Source: Aromatoleum aromaticum EbN1
Lineage (GTDB): Bacteria; Pseudomonadota; Gammaproteobacteria; Burkholderiales; Rhodocyclaceae
Assembly: GCF_000025965.1 (NCBI RefSeq)
Contig: NC_006513.1
Coordinates: 1,364,001 to 1,428,000, forward strand
Reading direction: 5' to 3'
Length of the DNA: 64,000 bases
The notes under the pieces are model-generated. The model saw nothing but the letters and a program-made list of their open reading frames with translations, was not told the origin of the DNA and ran no database searches. Both the position numbers and the translations under genes were made by a program. Positions 38,761 to 48,254 of the stretch are shown here, in pieces; positions within the stretch are counted from its first letter, which is position 1, and every line of letters starts with the position of its first letter.

Positions 38761-40482
38761 ATGGAGCAGTACGCGTTGGCTCGGCCACAAGAAAGTTCGC
38801 CCACTGGGAGGAACACGACGACAAAAATCTCGACAAGAGAGGACCTCGTCCCCTATGACCTGATCTTTGACAACGCGATTGTGGGCATCTGCTTTATGCG
38901 TGGTCGACACTTCGTTAAGGTCAACCCGAAAATGGAAGAAATGTTCGGGTATGGTCCTGGCGAGCTGAACGGAAAGTCGGTACGTACGCTTTACGCCAGT
39001 GGAGATGATTTCGATGCCATTGGCAGACTCTATCCGACAATTTCGCGCAACGAAGGCTATGTCCACGAAAAACCGATGGTGCGCAAAAACGGCGAAATAT
39101 TTTGGTGTCAAATCTCGGGGCGCGTAGTAAATCCGGACCGTTTTGCGTCGTCCGTGTGGGTTGTACAAGATATTAGCGCCCGCAAACTCGCCGAGGATCA
39201 GCTACGGCGTTCGAAGGAGCGGCTAGCCCAAACAGTCGAGCGGCGCACTGTCAATTTGCAGCGCACAAACCGTGCTTTGAAGGACGAAGTCCGTCGGCGG
39301 AAGGATACAGAGCGGGAGATGATCGAAAGTCGGGAGAAATATCGGGCGCTGTTTCGCAATATTCCGATGGGCATTCTCGCCACCGACGAATCCGGAAAGG
39401 TCATTGAGATCAATCCTGCAATAAAAAGAATGTTCGGCATTGGAAGGTCTGTCGATTTTGAGCGAGTAGCACGCGATCCAGATCGCGTCATTATAGACAA
39501 GAGCAAGCGCCTTTCGCTGTACGACCTGATTCAATTTCATTCGCCCACCGACGGACGCCGGATTAAGTCCGGGCATGTCCAGTGGAGGAAGGAGAATGGA
39601 TCGCTGTCCGAGTACGAAGTGACCGGTATTCGGCTGCCGATCAGTGGCCTAGGCGCCGCTCTGGTTTTCGAAGACGTAACCGACCAATGTGTCGCCCGGC
39701 AGCGAGAACAGGAACAGCAGCACCAGTTGGCTCATGCTACACGCCTGTCGGTGATGGGGCAGTTCGCGTCCGCTCTGGCTCACGAATTGGGACAACCCCT
39801 GAATGCATGCCAGAGCTATCTCGCCGGTCTTCGCCACCGCTTGGCGCCGGAGCTGTCTGTCCGTCCTGATCTTCGTGAGGCCGTGGACTGGATGGATCTA
39901 CACCTTACGCAATCCGGCGACATCGTGCGCAACGTGCGCAGCTTCGTCACCAGGCATCGCCCCGACAATGGCGAAATCGAGTTACCCACGTTGATTTCCA
40001 AAACTTTGGAACTGTTGCACTTTCATCTTTGCAGCGCGCGCGTCCTTGTAAATGTTCAGGTTGCAGGTGACTTGCCGCCCGTGTGTGGGAATCGTGTCGA
40101 GATTCAGCAAGTTTTGATCAATCTGGTAATCAACGCGATCGAAGCCATGTCTGAAGCGCCGAGCGCCAGACGGGAAATAGAAATCGGATTATCGGTGGAA
40201 AACCGGTCTCAGATCGCCGTACGCGTCAGCGACAGTGGCGTCGGGGTTCCCAGCGAATATAGTCAAAAGATATTTGAGCCGTACTACACAACAAAACCCA
40301 GTGGTCTTGGACTTGGACTCATGATGTGCCGAACGATCCTCGAATCACACGGGGGAATGCTCACGCTGAGCTCGGGCTCACGCGGTGGAGCCACATTCAA
40401 GTTCGTCTTGCCGGTATCGACGAGCGCGAAGGACGAGGAGGAGGAATATGAACCCGCATCAAGTGACAGTGTACCTGGTTGA
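38761..40482 (+). CDS. Sensor histidine kinase with two PAS domains, FixL/TodS-like output
   Basis: About 573 residues from the ATG at 38761, without membrane segments, so a cytosolic ligand or redox signal is likely. PAS1 spans about residues 33-140 (FDNAIVGICFMRGRHFVKVNPKMEEMFGYGPGEL). A coiled-coil linker (about 145-195) leads to PAS2 (about 195-305: YRALFRNIPMGILATDESGKVIEINPA). The kinase core follows, with LSVMGQFASALAHELGQPLNACQSYLAG (His341), NLVINAIEAM, DSGVGVP and TTKPSGLGLGL. The start is uncertain: ATGs at 38614 and 38674 are in frame and none has a strong ribosome site. The response regulator gene begins inside its 3' end. Confidence 0.88.
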   Translation: MEQYALARPQESSPTGRNTTTKISTREDLVPYDLIFDNAIVGICFMRGRHFVKVNPKMEEMFGYGPGELNGKSVRTLYASGDDFDAIGRLYPTISRNEGYVHEKPMVRKNGEIFWCQISGRVVNPDRFASSVWVVQDISARKLAEDQLRRSKERLAQTVERRTVNLQRTNRALKDEVRRRKDTEREMIESREKYRALFRNIPMGILATDESGKVIEINPAIKRMFGIGRSVDFERVARDPDRVIIDKSKRLSLYDLIQFHSPTDGRRIKSGHVQWRKENGSLSEYEVTGIRLPISGLGAALVFEDVTDQCVARQREQEQQHQLAHATRLSVMGQFASALAHELGQPLNACQSYLAGLRHRLAPELSVRPDLREAVDWMDLHLTQSGDIVRNVRSFVTRHRPDNGEIELPTLISKTLELLHFHLCSARVLVNVQVAGDLPPVCGNRVEIQQVLINLVINAIEAMSEAPSARREIEIGLSVENRSQIAVRVSDSGVGVPSEYSQKIFEPYYTTKPSGLGLGLMMCRTILESHGGMLTLSSGSRGGATFKFVLPVSTSAKDEEEEYEPASSDSVPG

Positions 40483-41074
40483 TGACGAGCCGAATGTGAC
40501 ACGGGCGTTATCGTGGCTGCTGGATTCCATCAACGTTCCGTCCCGGGCATTTGGCTCGGCTTACGATTTTATTGCCCAACTTGATCTGTCCGGTGGGCCA
40601 GCGTGCCTGGTGCTTGACCTGCGAATGCCTGAAATCGGAGGACTGGAGTTGATGCAAAAATTGAACGAAACAGGGCGTAGTCTTCCTGTCATATTTCTGT
40701 CCGCTCACGGTGACATCCCCGCCGCTGTTCGCGCCATACAGCTCGGGGCCATGGACTTCCTGCAAAAACCATTCAATCCGCAGTCATTTATCGACGCAAT
40801 CAATAAGGCGATGCAGATTGCTCGCGAACGTTTCGAATTGCTCCAGTCGAAATTGACGACCGAGAGATTGTTGCAACGCTTGTCAACACGTGAGCGCGAG
40901 GTGCTGGACCACTTGCTCGCCGGCTCGACAAGCAAGGACATCGCTCGCCTGCTCGACATAAGTTACAAGACGGTCGACGTCCATAGAGCCAATGTGCTCA
41001 GGAAGCTGGGGGTAACGTCGTATTTGGACCTAAAAAGGAAACTCGAACACGCTCAGGAGAAGTGCGAATACTAA
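40448..41074 (+). CDS. FixJ/TodT-type response regulator
   Basis: 208 residues: a receiver domain (VYLVDDEPNVTRALSWLL, Asp57 in LVLDLRMPEIGG, Lys in FLQKPF) and a LuxR-type HTH (LSTREREVLDHLLAGSTSKDIARLLDISYKTVDVHRANVLRKLGV). GAGGAGG lies just upstream of the ATG at 40448, which is 35 bases inside the kinase gene, so the pair is translationally linked. Relatives (StyR, TodT, TutB) activate aromatic catabolic operons. This makes it, with the NarL-type regulator at 37498, one of two candidates for the shared motif. Confidence 0.93.
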   Translation: MNPHQVTVYLVDDEPNVTRALSWLLDSINVPSRAFGSAYDFIAQLDLSGGPACLVLDLRMPEIGGLELMQKLNETGRSLPVIFLSAHGDIPAAVRAIQLGAMDFLQKPFNPQSFIDAINKAMQIARERFELLQSKLTTERLLQRLSTREREVLDHLLAGSTSKDIARLLDISYKTVDVHRANVLRKLGVTSYLDLKRKLEHAQEKCEY

Positions 41075-41144
41075 TTGTTTAGTCCACAGTGCAAATCAAC
41101 ACGGACAGTTATGAACGATCCCCGCGGCCTCCGAGCACGGCCCT

Positions 41145-41465
41145 TCAACGGCCGCTGCTGAGATTAAGTCCGACAACGCCTACGACGATCAGCGTCAGAA
41201 ACAGGAACCGCCGCAACGTAAACGGCTCGCCGAAGAAGAGGATGCCAATGGTGGCGATCACGGCTATGCCAACGCCCGACCAGATCGCGTAAGCAATGCT
41301 GATGTCGACGACCTTGACCGCCAAGGTCAGACAGAGAACGCTGGAGATATAGAAAATAAATATCCCGATCGAAGGCAGCGGTTTCTGGAATCCTTCGGAA
41401 AGCTTCATGCAGGAGGTGCCTGAAAGTTCGAAGAGAATCGCGGCGTAGAGGTAGAGCCAGTGCAT
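41145..41465 (-). CDS. Small multidrug resistance (SMR/EmrE-type) transporter
   Basis: 106 residues with four transmembrane helices and the SMR signature: MHWLYLYAAILFELSGTSCMKLSEGF carries the essential membrane Glu (E14), and AYAIWSGVGIAVIATIGILFFGEP is the conserved helix 3 pattern. The ATG at 41465 has GAAGG upstream; extension to 41513 adds a non-membrane tail. It is the last gene of the minus-strand series after the methyltransferase (64 bases), convergent with the response regulator gene. It might export a toxic cation or a pathway-related metabolite; the substrate is unknown. Confidence 0.88.
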   Translation of the reverse strand: MHWLYLYAAILFELSGTSCMKLSEGFQKPLPSIGIFIFYISSVLCLTLAVKVVDISIAYAIWSGVGIAVIATIGILFFGEPFTLRRFLFLTLIVVGVVGLNLSSGR

Positions 41466-41529
41466 GAACGCGGCCTTCGTGTCAGTGCCATTGCGGGACT
41501 GCCGCAATGGCACATAGGATTAGCGACGC

Positions 41530-42330
41530 TCAGCCCTTCTTGCGGGCGACGAATCGTCCTTGGGCAATCTTGCCGGCACGGGCGAGCTCCCCTAGGAACT
41601 TCATCTCACCGGCGACTGCTCCGAGCATGGCAGTGTCGAAATTCAAAATGCGTAAAGCATCATAAGTTAATTGTTTGTCGACCATGTCGAGGTACAGATC
41701 GACATAGGGATCGAAGCGCCCCGTATCACTCGCCTCGATGACCTCGCAGCCGCTCGCCTCGAGCAGTTTTGGGTAGCCCTCGAGCGATTCGACGTTGGGG
41801 AATTTCATGAAGCTCAGATAGCGCCGGATTTCGTCGTCGCTCATCGATACATTGCCAAGCACCCAATCGGTGAAGGCAATCTTGCCGCCCGGCTTGACGA
41901 TGCGCGCCGCCTCGCGGATCAGCGCGGGCTTGTCGACGACATAGCACCAGGCATCCTCCCCCCAGACGAAATCGGTGTAATTATCAGGCAGGCTGCTGTG
42001 CGTCACATCCGAGTGGACAAACTCGATCTGCTTGTCGAGTTCTTCCTCGAAGCAGCGATCGCGACCGCGGTCAATAACGGTCTTGGCGGCATCGACGCCG
42101 GTCATCTTCTGGACATTGCGGAAGCGCACCAGAAAGCGCATGCCAGCACCATTGCAGCAGCACAGATCGACGCCATGCTTCGCCCCGGCAAGGCCGGCGC
42201 GCTCCGACAAATCCATCGATGACCGGAAGCCACCGATGTGAATCTGGTGCCCCATGATGAGTTCCCAGAGATCACCTTCGGCGCCGTTATATACCGCTTT
42301 GACTTCATCCAGCCCAACCAAATTGCTCAT
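41530..42330 (-). CDS. SAM-dependent methyltransferase (glycine/sarcosine N-methyltransferase-like)
   Basis: 266-residue class I methyltransferase. The SAM-binding segment is GVDLCCCNGAGMRFL (glycine-rich motif I), followed by MTGVDAAKTVIDRG and IVKPGGKIAFTDWVL. By eye it resembles the sarcosine/dimethylglycine N-methyltransferase group more than ubiquinone-type enzymes. The ATG at 42330 has GGAGGATG directly upstream. It lies about 150 bases downstream of the DUF1302 gene. Its substrate is unknown; it could act on a solvent-stress metabolite or a toxic by-product (inference). Confidence 0.8.
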   Translation of the reverse strand: MSNLVGLDEVKAVYNGAEGDLWELIMGHQIHIGGFRSSMDLSERAGLAGAKHGVDLCCCNGAGMRFLVRFRNVQKMTGVDAAKTVIDRGRDRCFEEELDKQIEFVHSDVTHSSLPDNYTDFVWGEDAWCYVVDKPALIREAARIVKPGGKIAFTDWVLGNVSMSDDEIRRYLSFMKFPNVESLEGYPKLLEASGCEVIEASDTGRFDPYVDLYLDMVDKQLTYDALRILNFDTAMLGAVAGEMKFLGELARAGKIAQGRFVARKKG

Positions 42331-42478
42331 ACACCATCCTCCTTCATGCAAAAGCAATTCCTCCGCGCGTCTTCGCGTGTCGTATTGAGAGCCCTACATC
42401 AATTTCGCCAGAAGCCCAACCGTCGGCTCCGCATAAATCTACGAGAAATTCGATGTGTGGCTCTCAACGTATTTCTTG

Positions 42479-44650
42479 TCAGAATTTGTAGCGTAGCGTC
42501 ACGTACGCCTCATCTTCCCTCCACGCTGTGCCGACCGGTCCGGCTCGGAATCGTCCGAGTGGCTCCAGGCCCGAGAGACCAGCTGAACCAGGCGACAGAG
42601 TTTGCCCTGAGTAGGTCGTATAGGGTGCCCACGGATTACATGAACGGCAGTCGTCCCATTCCCAACGTCTGTCGGAATCGTCGCTCTTGCCCTTGATGTT
42701 TGCGCCGATCGTCAGCTTCAGATTGTCGGTAAGCAGCCAGTCAACCTGGGGTGAAGCCACCCACGCCTTTGCCTTGAAGTCCCGCACCAGAATGAGTTGG
42801 GGGCTGACGCGATCGTTCTGCACGAAACCCTTGATCAGCAGGGTGCCGATGAAGTTGTCCTTCCAGTCCGGCATGCCGACGATGCCGCCTTGGGCATGCT
42901 CCTCTTCATGGTTGAAAATGTGCTGATGGAACAGCTGCGCCGAGATCAGCGTCGTCCGTGACGTGCTGATAAAGGGAATGAAGGTTGGCCGGTCCATGCC
43001 GATCACCGAACGCCATACCCTGTTGCGCGAGTAGAGCCCTGGTCGGGCCGTGTTCACAAACTCTTCGCCCGACGTCATGGCACCTTCCAATCTGAATGCT
43101 GCCCCCAGTGCCTCAGACTGGAAGTCGAGCGAGCCACCAAGCAGGTTCACCCTCGGGAAGTGCATATCGAAGGCGATCAGGTGCGTCGTCGGGATGCCTT
43201 GCGCCGGCCCCGAGAATGGAGAAGTGTTGCCCTTTGCGCCGGTAAAGGCGTTTACCGCTGCACCGTTGATTGCATGCAGCGACGGAAGTTGCGACCGGTA
43301 GTGCAGGGCGTTCAACGAGAACGAAAGACCACCCTCCGTGACACCTTCAAACTTGGCGCCGATTTGCGTATTGGAAAGACTCCATTCGGGCAGTTTTACG
43401 TCGCGAATGCCGATCTGATGGGTACCGAAGTTGGTGGCAAACCACGGGCCTGCGACGCTGCCCGGCACCCCGGGCGGCGACAGCGCGGCAAAATTGGCGA
43501 CGGTACCGCCGTTATCCCACAGGTTCTTCATGCCGCGGAAGAAGCAACCGGCGTCGAGCATGACATTGGGCGTTCCGCACTGACCAAGGTTGCTCGCGCG
43601 ATACTTGTCGAAGTTCCAAACTACGCTCAGGTTGCGTTCCTGCATGCTTTCCGAACTACCCATTCGCCATTCGCCCTGGGCAATCCACATCGGAATCCGG
43701 ATATCCTGCAGCTCATCGTAGATATTGTTACGAGAATAGTCGATCGGGTTCACGACGTCGAGCACGCGGAACAGGTCGGTTCGGCCCCACACGACCTGCT
43801 GCTTGCCCAGCTTAACAAAGACGTCGGTGCCATTGGCAAGACCGAAGGTCTTCTTGACATAGGCTTCACGGATGAAATCAAGGCGATCGTTGAATTCCGG
43901 AAATTCAAGTTCGCTCTGGTTCTGATCGCCGTAGCCACCGAAGTCTGCGCAACCGCGGCTGTCGACGTTGCACGGGCGCACCGGAACTGCAAACGTGATG
44001 CCACCCCGGTTGTTGTCGTGCCAGGAGTCCCCGAGCAATCGCAGACCGGCGCCCGGGCCGTACTGGGCCGGCGGAATGTTGACGTTGGCATAGTTGGGAT
44101 CGACAAACATGTTGATGTTCGGGCCGCCGCCAGGGCCGCCAAGATTCGGGAGGCCGGCGCCGGCCTGGATGGCGTCCACGACCGTTCGGCCGACGCCACC
44201 GCCAAAGGGAACCGTTGAACCCAAATGGACTGGAGGCAACCCGAGTCCGCCGAGCGAAGCTGCAGCGGGACCTGCGGTATTCTGAAGGCGGACATCGGTG
44301 GCACGTCGGCTACCAGCAGACCTGCCAAACTGATCCTTGTTCAGCTCATAGACACCGTCGTAGGTACCCCGGAATACGCCATGAAAAGCCCATCCATTCG
44401 CCAATTTCTTGTCTGCTTCGGCCTGTAACGTGTTTCGAAACTTCGACAGTCCGACCACGTCGCCGGTGCTGTTTTTTCCACGATAACGTGTGTCGTTTTC
44501 ATAGTAGATGTCGACCTTCCAGGGGTCGTCCTTTACGTCAATCGAGGCGACTTTCTCCTCGGCGCGCACCCCCGGCATCACCATTGCAGCAAGGGCCGTC
44601 GCCGTAACACCGACGATCTGACGTCGCTTCAGTCTGGTTCTCTTTTTCAT
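42479..44650 (-). CDS. DUF1302-family outer-membrane protein
   Basis: 723 residues with an N-terminal signal segment (basic KKRTRLKRRQ, hydrophobic VGVTATALAAMV, cleavage near GVRA-EE). The body is rich in aromatic, beta-barrel-like repeats and ends in Phe (AYVTLRYKF), as outer-membrane porins do. VKLGKQQVVWGRTDLFRVLDVVNPIDYSRN is a conserved DUF1302 block. Such proteins co-occur with DUF1329 and RND genes in uptake or efflux clusters for hydrophobic compounds. Here it follows the RND gene by 76 bases. Confidence 0.87.
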   Translation of the reverse strand: MKKRTRLKRRQIVGVTATALAAMVMPGVRAEEKVASIDVKDDPWKVDIYYENDTRYRGKNSTGDVVGLSKFRNTLQAEADKKLANGWAFHGVFRGTYDGVYELNKDQFGRSAGSRRATDVRLQNTAGPAAASLGGLGLPPVHLGSTVPFGGGVGRTVVDAIQAGAGLPNLGGPGGGPNINMFVDPNYANVNIPPAQYGPGAGLRLLGDSWHDNNRGGITFAVPVRPCNVDSRGCADFGGYGDQNQSELEFPEFNDRLDFIREAYVKKTFGLANGTDVFVKLGKQQVVWGRTDLFRVLDVVNPIDYSRNNIYDELQDIRIPMWIAQGEWRMGSSESMQERNLSVVWNFDKYRASNLGQCGTPNVMLDAGCFFRGMKNLWDNGGTVANFAALSPPGVPGSVAGPWFATNFGTHQIGIRDVKLPEWSLSNTQIGAKFEGVTEGGLSFSLNALHYRSQLPSLHAINGAAVNAFTGAKGNTSPFSGPAQGIPTTHLIAFDMHFPRVNLLGGSLDFQSEALGAAFRLEGAMTSGEEFVNTARPGLYSRNRVWRSVIGMDRPTFIPFISTSRTTLISAQLFHQHIFNHEEEHAQGGIVGMPDWKDNFIGTLLIKGFVQNDRVSPQLILVRDFKAKAWVASPQVDWLLTDNLKLTIGANIKGKSDDSDRRWEWDDCRSCNPWAPYTTYSGQTLSPGSAGLSGLEPLGRFRAGPVGTAWREDEAYVTLRYKF

Positions 44651-44726
44651 AGCGTGCTCCTCCCGTGGATTACTCGCTCACGCGAACAAAAAACACTCAT
44701 TCAGCATCAGGCACACCGATGAACCT

Positions 44727-47153
44727 TCAGCCCGCCATAGCCGCCTGCCGCCCATGCTCAATGTTTTCATCCTCTTCCAGCACTCCGTCTGAATCGTAGT
44801 GCGTCGCAACCAGAAAATGCGGTTGAAATACTACGCACCATGCTGGAACGATCAGCACTGCAGCGATTGCGTTCACAACGAGCATGAATGAGAGCAAGAC
44901 GGCCGCATCGGACTGAAAGCGCAAGTCAGAGAGGAATATCCACATGACGACCCCGGCTATGAGGGTCGCTGCAGTAAATGACACTGCATAGCCCGTGGTC
45001 GCCACAGCATTCACTACTGCCTTGTGAATGTTGCGCGTCGCTGCCATTTCCTCGCGGATTCGGTCCATGAAATAGACTGCATAGTCGATCCCCACACCGA
45101 CGCCAACGGCTATCACCGGAACTGTGTTCACGTTGATGCCAATGTTCGACGCACCCATATAGGCGTATGTGAGCAGGGTGGAGAACAGCATCGGCAGCAC
45201 CATCAGCCAGCCGGCATGAATTGACTGGTAGTACGCCATGACCATCAGGAACGCGAGCACCATTACTGCCGGAATGATGACCATGTGGTCCTTGTGCAGT
45301 GCCTGGTTTCCAGCAGCGGTAACCCCCATGATTCCGCCGCCAAGTTCGATGTGAAGTCCCGGCACTTTCGCTTCGATCTTCTCGATCCCCGCTTGCGCCA
45401 GGGCCACAGCCCGCGCGACGGTTTCCGCCTGATGATCCTTGTAATAGAAGACCATGTTGGCTTCGTTCTCGTCCGGATTGATGAACTCGTTGAGCGCGCC
45501 AGGAATGGGGCTGGATGCCATGTAGGCGAACATCAGGCCGCCCACCTCATCTGCGTTGTCCGGAATCTGCATCCAGCGCGGATCATCGTTATGGGTAAGA
45601 CGGTTGACCACCCTCACAACACCCGGGATCGCCTTGGTTCCGCCAACCGATGGATCATCCAGCATATGTGCCTGAAATTCTTCGATGGCAACCAGTACTT
45701 CCGGCTTCTTTATGCCGCCCGGCGCGTCAGTGCGGGCTACGATGTGCAACTCGTCCGAACCTGGGAAAAGTGTGTTGATGGCTTTCGTGGACTGGTTGTA
45801 GTCATGATCGCGGTGCAAGAGCGGGCTGCCCGGCTCCGACTCGCCCATCTGGACCCGACTGACAAAGTAGGCAGCCCCCAACGCCCCTATCGCCGCCAAA
45901 ACAAGAATTGAGCGCGCACCACCGGTGGTGCCGCCCGTCTTCGCCATCGCCATTCCGAGGAAATTGCGTACCCCCGAATTCTTGTTCTCCATCGAGCGGG
46001 GTTGCGGCAGGATCGTCAGGGCCAGCGGAATCATGAAGTGGACGGTAAAGATGACCGAGAGTCCCCAAAACCCCGCACCAATACCGAGCTTGTGATTGAA
46101 AGGCGCCGCACCCAGGATGAGGACGCCGATACCGACGGCATCGACGATAATGGCCAGGGAGCCCGGCCGAAATAGAGCCTCCAACGCGTTTTGTGCCGCG
46201 CGCTTTCCGTTATGAACGACAGCCAGTTCTTCGTAGTAGCGCGCGACGAGTTGAACGCCGTGTGATGTGGCGCGGGCAGCGATCAGAAAGGGAATCGGCA
46301 GAGACAGCGGCTCCAGATTGATGCCCATGATTGCCATGAAGCCAAGGCCCCAAATCGAGGAGAGCGCGATTCCGAGCAACGGCAGCGCAATACCGTAAAG
46401 GCGCCGAAAGTAGACGACCAGCAACGCGGCAATCAGCGTAGCCGTGTAGGCGAGGATTTCAACAATCTGGGCCGTGTAGGTATAAACCCACCCCGTCAAT
46501 ACCGGGTTGCCGGTGATGTGAATGCGATGCCCAGGACGAGTGATCGAGGTACGCAACTTTTGCAGTGCCGCGAAGGTTTTGGCGTAGTCAATCCCGGACT
46601 CGTTGAGTTGCGCCTTGATGAGACCTGCCTTGAGATCCGGTGACACGAGCAAGCCATACATCAGCGGGTTGGCAATGACGTCCTGCTTGGTCTGCTCAAG
46701 TTCCGCGACGGTGCGCCTGGATTTGCCAGGGTCGTAGTACGGCTTGGACAGAAACGAGCCTTCCTCCGAGAGGTAGACCTTGCGCGAGGTGCGATGCGTC
46801 AGACTGGAAACGAGGTTGTGGTTGACTGACGGCAGCTCGTCGACACCCCGGGTCGCATCGTCGATGAGCTTCAGTGTTTCATCGTTGAAGATCGTGCCTG
46901 TCTCGACTTCGACGGCGATAACGATCATGTTGGCACCGCCAAAGTTCGCCTTGATGCGGTTGTAAGTTTTAATGTAGCTATGGTTCTGGGGCAACAGATC
47001 GGCGAAATCCGAATACACCTGAAGTCTGGGCAAAGACAGGGCGAAGATGACGGTGACGGCGAAGATGAACCCCAACACGATCTTTGGATTTGCGAAGAGC
47101 CATTCCTCGCCCGTGTGCAGTACGTGGGTTAGCTTGTGGCGCAAGGCATGCAT
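44727..47153 (-). CDS. RND/MMPL-family transporter
   Basis: 808-residue inner-membrane protein with the MMPL/SSD layout: one helix at about residues 25-45, a large periplasmic domain (SDFADLLPQNHSYIKTYNRIKANFGG), then a helix bundle (IVEILAYTATLIAALLVVYFRR), and a second half repeating the pattern (GVGVGIDYAVYFMDRIREE carries the charged proton-relay region). Two predicted halves of six helices each fit the family. Partners immediately around it are a YCF48-like lipoprotein (12 bases upstream) and a DUF1302 porin. It is suggested to move hydrophobic substrate or product across the envelope; direction is not visible from sequence. Confidence 0.9.
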   Translation of the reverse strand: MHALRHKLTHVLHTGEEWLFANPKIVLGFIFAVTVIFALSLPRLQVYSDFADLLPQNHSYIKTYNRIKANFGGANMIVIAVEVETGTIFNDETLKLIDDATRGVDELPSVNHNLVSSLTHRTSRKVYLSEEGSFLSKPYYDPGKSRRTVAELEQTKQDVIANPLMYGLLVSPDLKAGLIKAQLNESGIDYAKTFAALQKLRTSITRPGHRIHITGNPVLTGWVYTYTAQIVEILAYTATLIAALLVVYFRRLYGIALPLLGIALSSIWGLGFMAIMGINLEPLSLPIPFLIAARATSHGVQLVARYYEELAVVHNGKRAAQNALEALFRPGSLAIIVDAVGIGVLILGAAPFNHKLGIGAGFWGLSVIFTVHFMIPLALTILPQPRSMENKNSGVRNFLGMAMAKTGGTTGGARSILVLAAIGALGAAYFVSRVQMGESEPGSPLLHRDHDYNQSTKAINTLFPGSDELHIVARTDAPGGIKKPEVLVAIEEFQAHMLDDPSVGGTKAIPGVVRVVNRLTHNDDPRWMQIPDNADEVGGLMFAYMASSPIPGALNEFINPDENEANMVFYYKDHQAETVARAVALAQAGIEKIEAKVPGLHIELGGGIMGVTAAGNQALHKDHMVIIPAVMVLAFLMVMAYYQSIHAGWLMVLPMLFSTLLTYAYMGASNIGINVNTVPVIAVGVGVGIDYAVYFMDRIREEMAATRNIHKAVVNAVATTGYAVSFTAATLIAGVVMWIFLSDLRFQSDAAVLLSFMLVVNAIAAVLIVPAWCVVFQPHFLVATHYDSDGVLEEDENIEHGRQAAMAG

Positions 47154-47165
47154 GGGAGTATTCCT

Positions 47166-48143
47166 TCAATTGACCTGGGTACCGATGACGCGGGCAAGAC
47201 CACCCGTACCACCGATCACAATGGCGGCTTCGCCCGGCAAGGCCGCGCCTGCAGCGACCAGGACGGGAGTCGAATCGGTATAGGGCACCTGCCTGAGGAC
47301 GTTTCCGTCAAGCCGGGCAACGACGCCCGCTGCACCGACGCCGTAGGGCTTCCCTTCTGCCAGGAAGAGCCGGTAGAGTGGTGCCTGCGTGGCGTTCTCG
47401 ATCTTGCTCCAGGTGACACCTGCATCTTGCGTGCGGAGAATCGTCCCGGCGATACCGCTCACATACCCGTCATTTCGGTTTGTAAAGACAGCTGCATAGG
47501 GATAGAAGTCGTTGGCGATGGGAGCTCCCTTCGTCCATGAAGCCCCACCGTCTTCGGTTCTGGCGACGATACCGAATTCGCCCAAGGCAATCCCTGATTG
47601 CCCTTCGGTCATGGCGAGCACGGTGATTTGTGCATCCGCCGCCAGATCCGTCACTTGCCAGGTCGCGCCCCGATCGGAACTCATGGCGATCGTCGCGTGC
47701 GAGCCACCCACCAGCCATTGCATCCTGGCATCGCAGGAAATTGTCAGCGGTGTTTCCGGGGTTTTGAGCGCCACACTTTTCCACCCATTGCCGTGTGCGT
47801 CTGCGCTCCAGACTTTGTGATAGAAATCGATCCCGACAAAACTGCCGTCCGGACAGGTCGCCAGCCCAACAATTGAGGCCAGACCCAATGACTGTCTTGA
47901 CCACGTTTTGCCCTGATCTGCCGACACCAACAGTGCGCCGCTCTGGGTTCCAGCCACCACCACCACATCGTTCGCTGCCAGCGACTGAAGGACGTCGTAA
48001 CGCTTGACCGCACTGGCGCGATCAGCGTTCGTCGCATTCACGTCCTGAACTTCTGCACACGCAGAAAGCAGGAGTGCCGTGAGCAACGCAGAAACTCTGG
48101 TACCGATTCGCATATTCATTCTCCGAGTCAGGTGCGTATCCAT
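47166..48143 (-). CDS. YCF48/BNR-repeat lipoprotein
   Basis: About 325 residues. A lipobox LLLSAC follows a hydrophobic signal, so it is probably outer-membrane anchored facing the periplasm. The mature part is a beta-propeller of YCF48/BNR repeats, each with an S/T-x-D-x-G-x-T/S-W core (VSADQGKTWSR, MSSDRGATWQV, ARTEDGGASWTK, LRTQDAGVTWSK). The ATG at 48143 has AGGGAG 6 bases upstream; inner ATGs are possible. It probably scaffolds the RND-DUF1302 complex, as inferred for similar clusters. It follows bal by about 110 bases without an obvious terminator. Confidence 0.85.
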   Translation of the reverse strand: MDTHLTRRMNMRIGTRVSALLTALLLSACAEVQDVNATNADRASAVKRYDVLQSLAANDVVVVAGTQSGALLVSADQGKTWSRQSLGLASIVGLATCPDGSFVGIDFYHKVWSADAHGNGWKSVALKTPETPLTISCDARMQWLVGGSHATIAMSSDRGATWQVTDLAADAQITVLAMTEGQSGIALGEFGIVARTEDGGASWTKGAPIANDFYPYAAVFTNRNDGYVSGIAGTILRTQDAGVTWSKIENATQAPLYRLFLAEGKPYGVGAAGVVARLDGNVLRQVPYTDSTPVLVAAGAALPGEAAIVIGGTGGLARVIGTQVN

Positions 48144-48254
48144 GTGCACTCCCTGCCTTCGCCGACCGCGCGCGATGACACCTCGTTCGCTTACATGGTC
48201 GGGCTTTAATCAGTGCAGTTGTCACGCGACGGATCGCCTATGTTTTTTTTGAGC

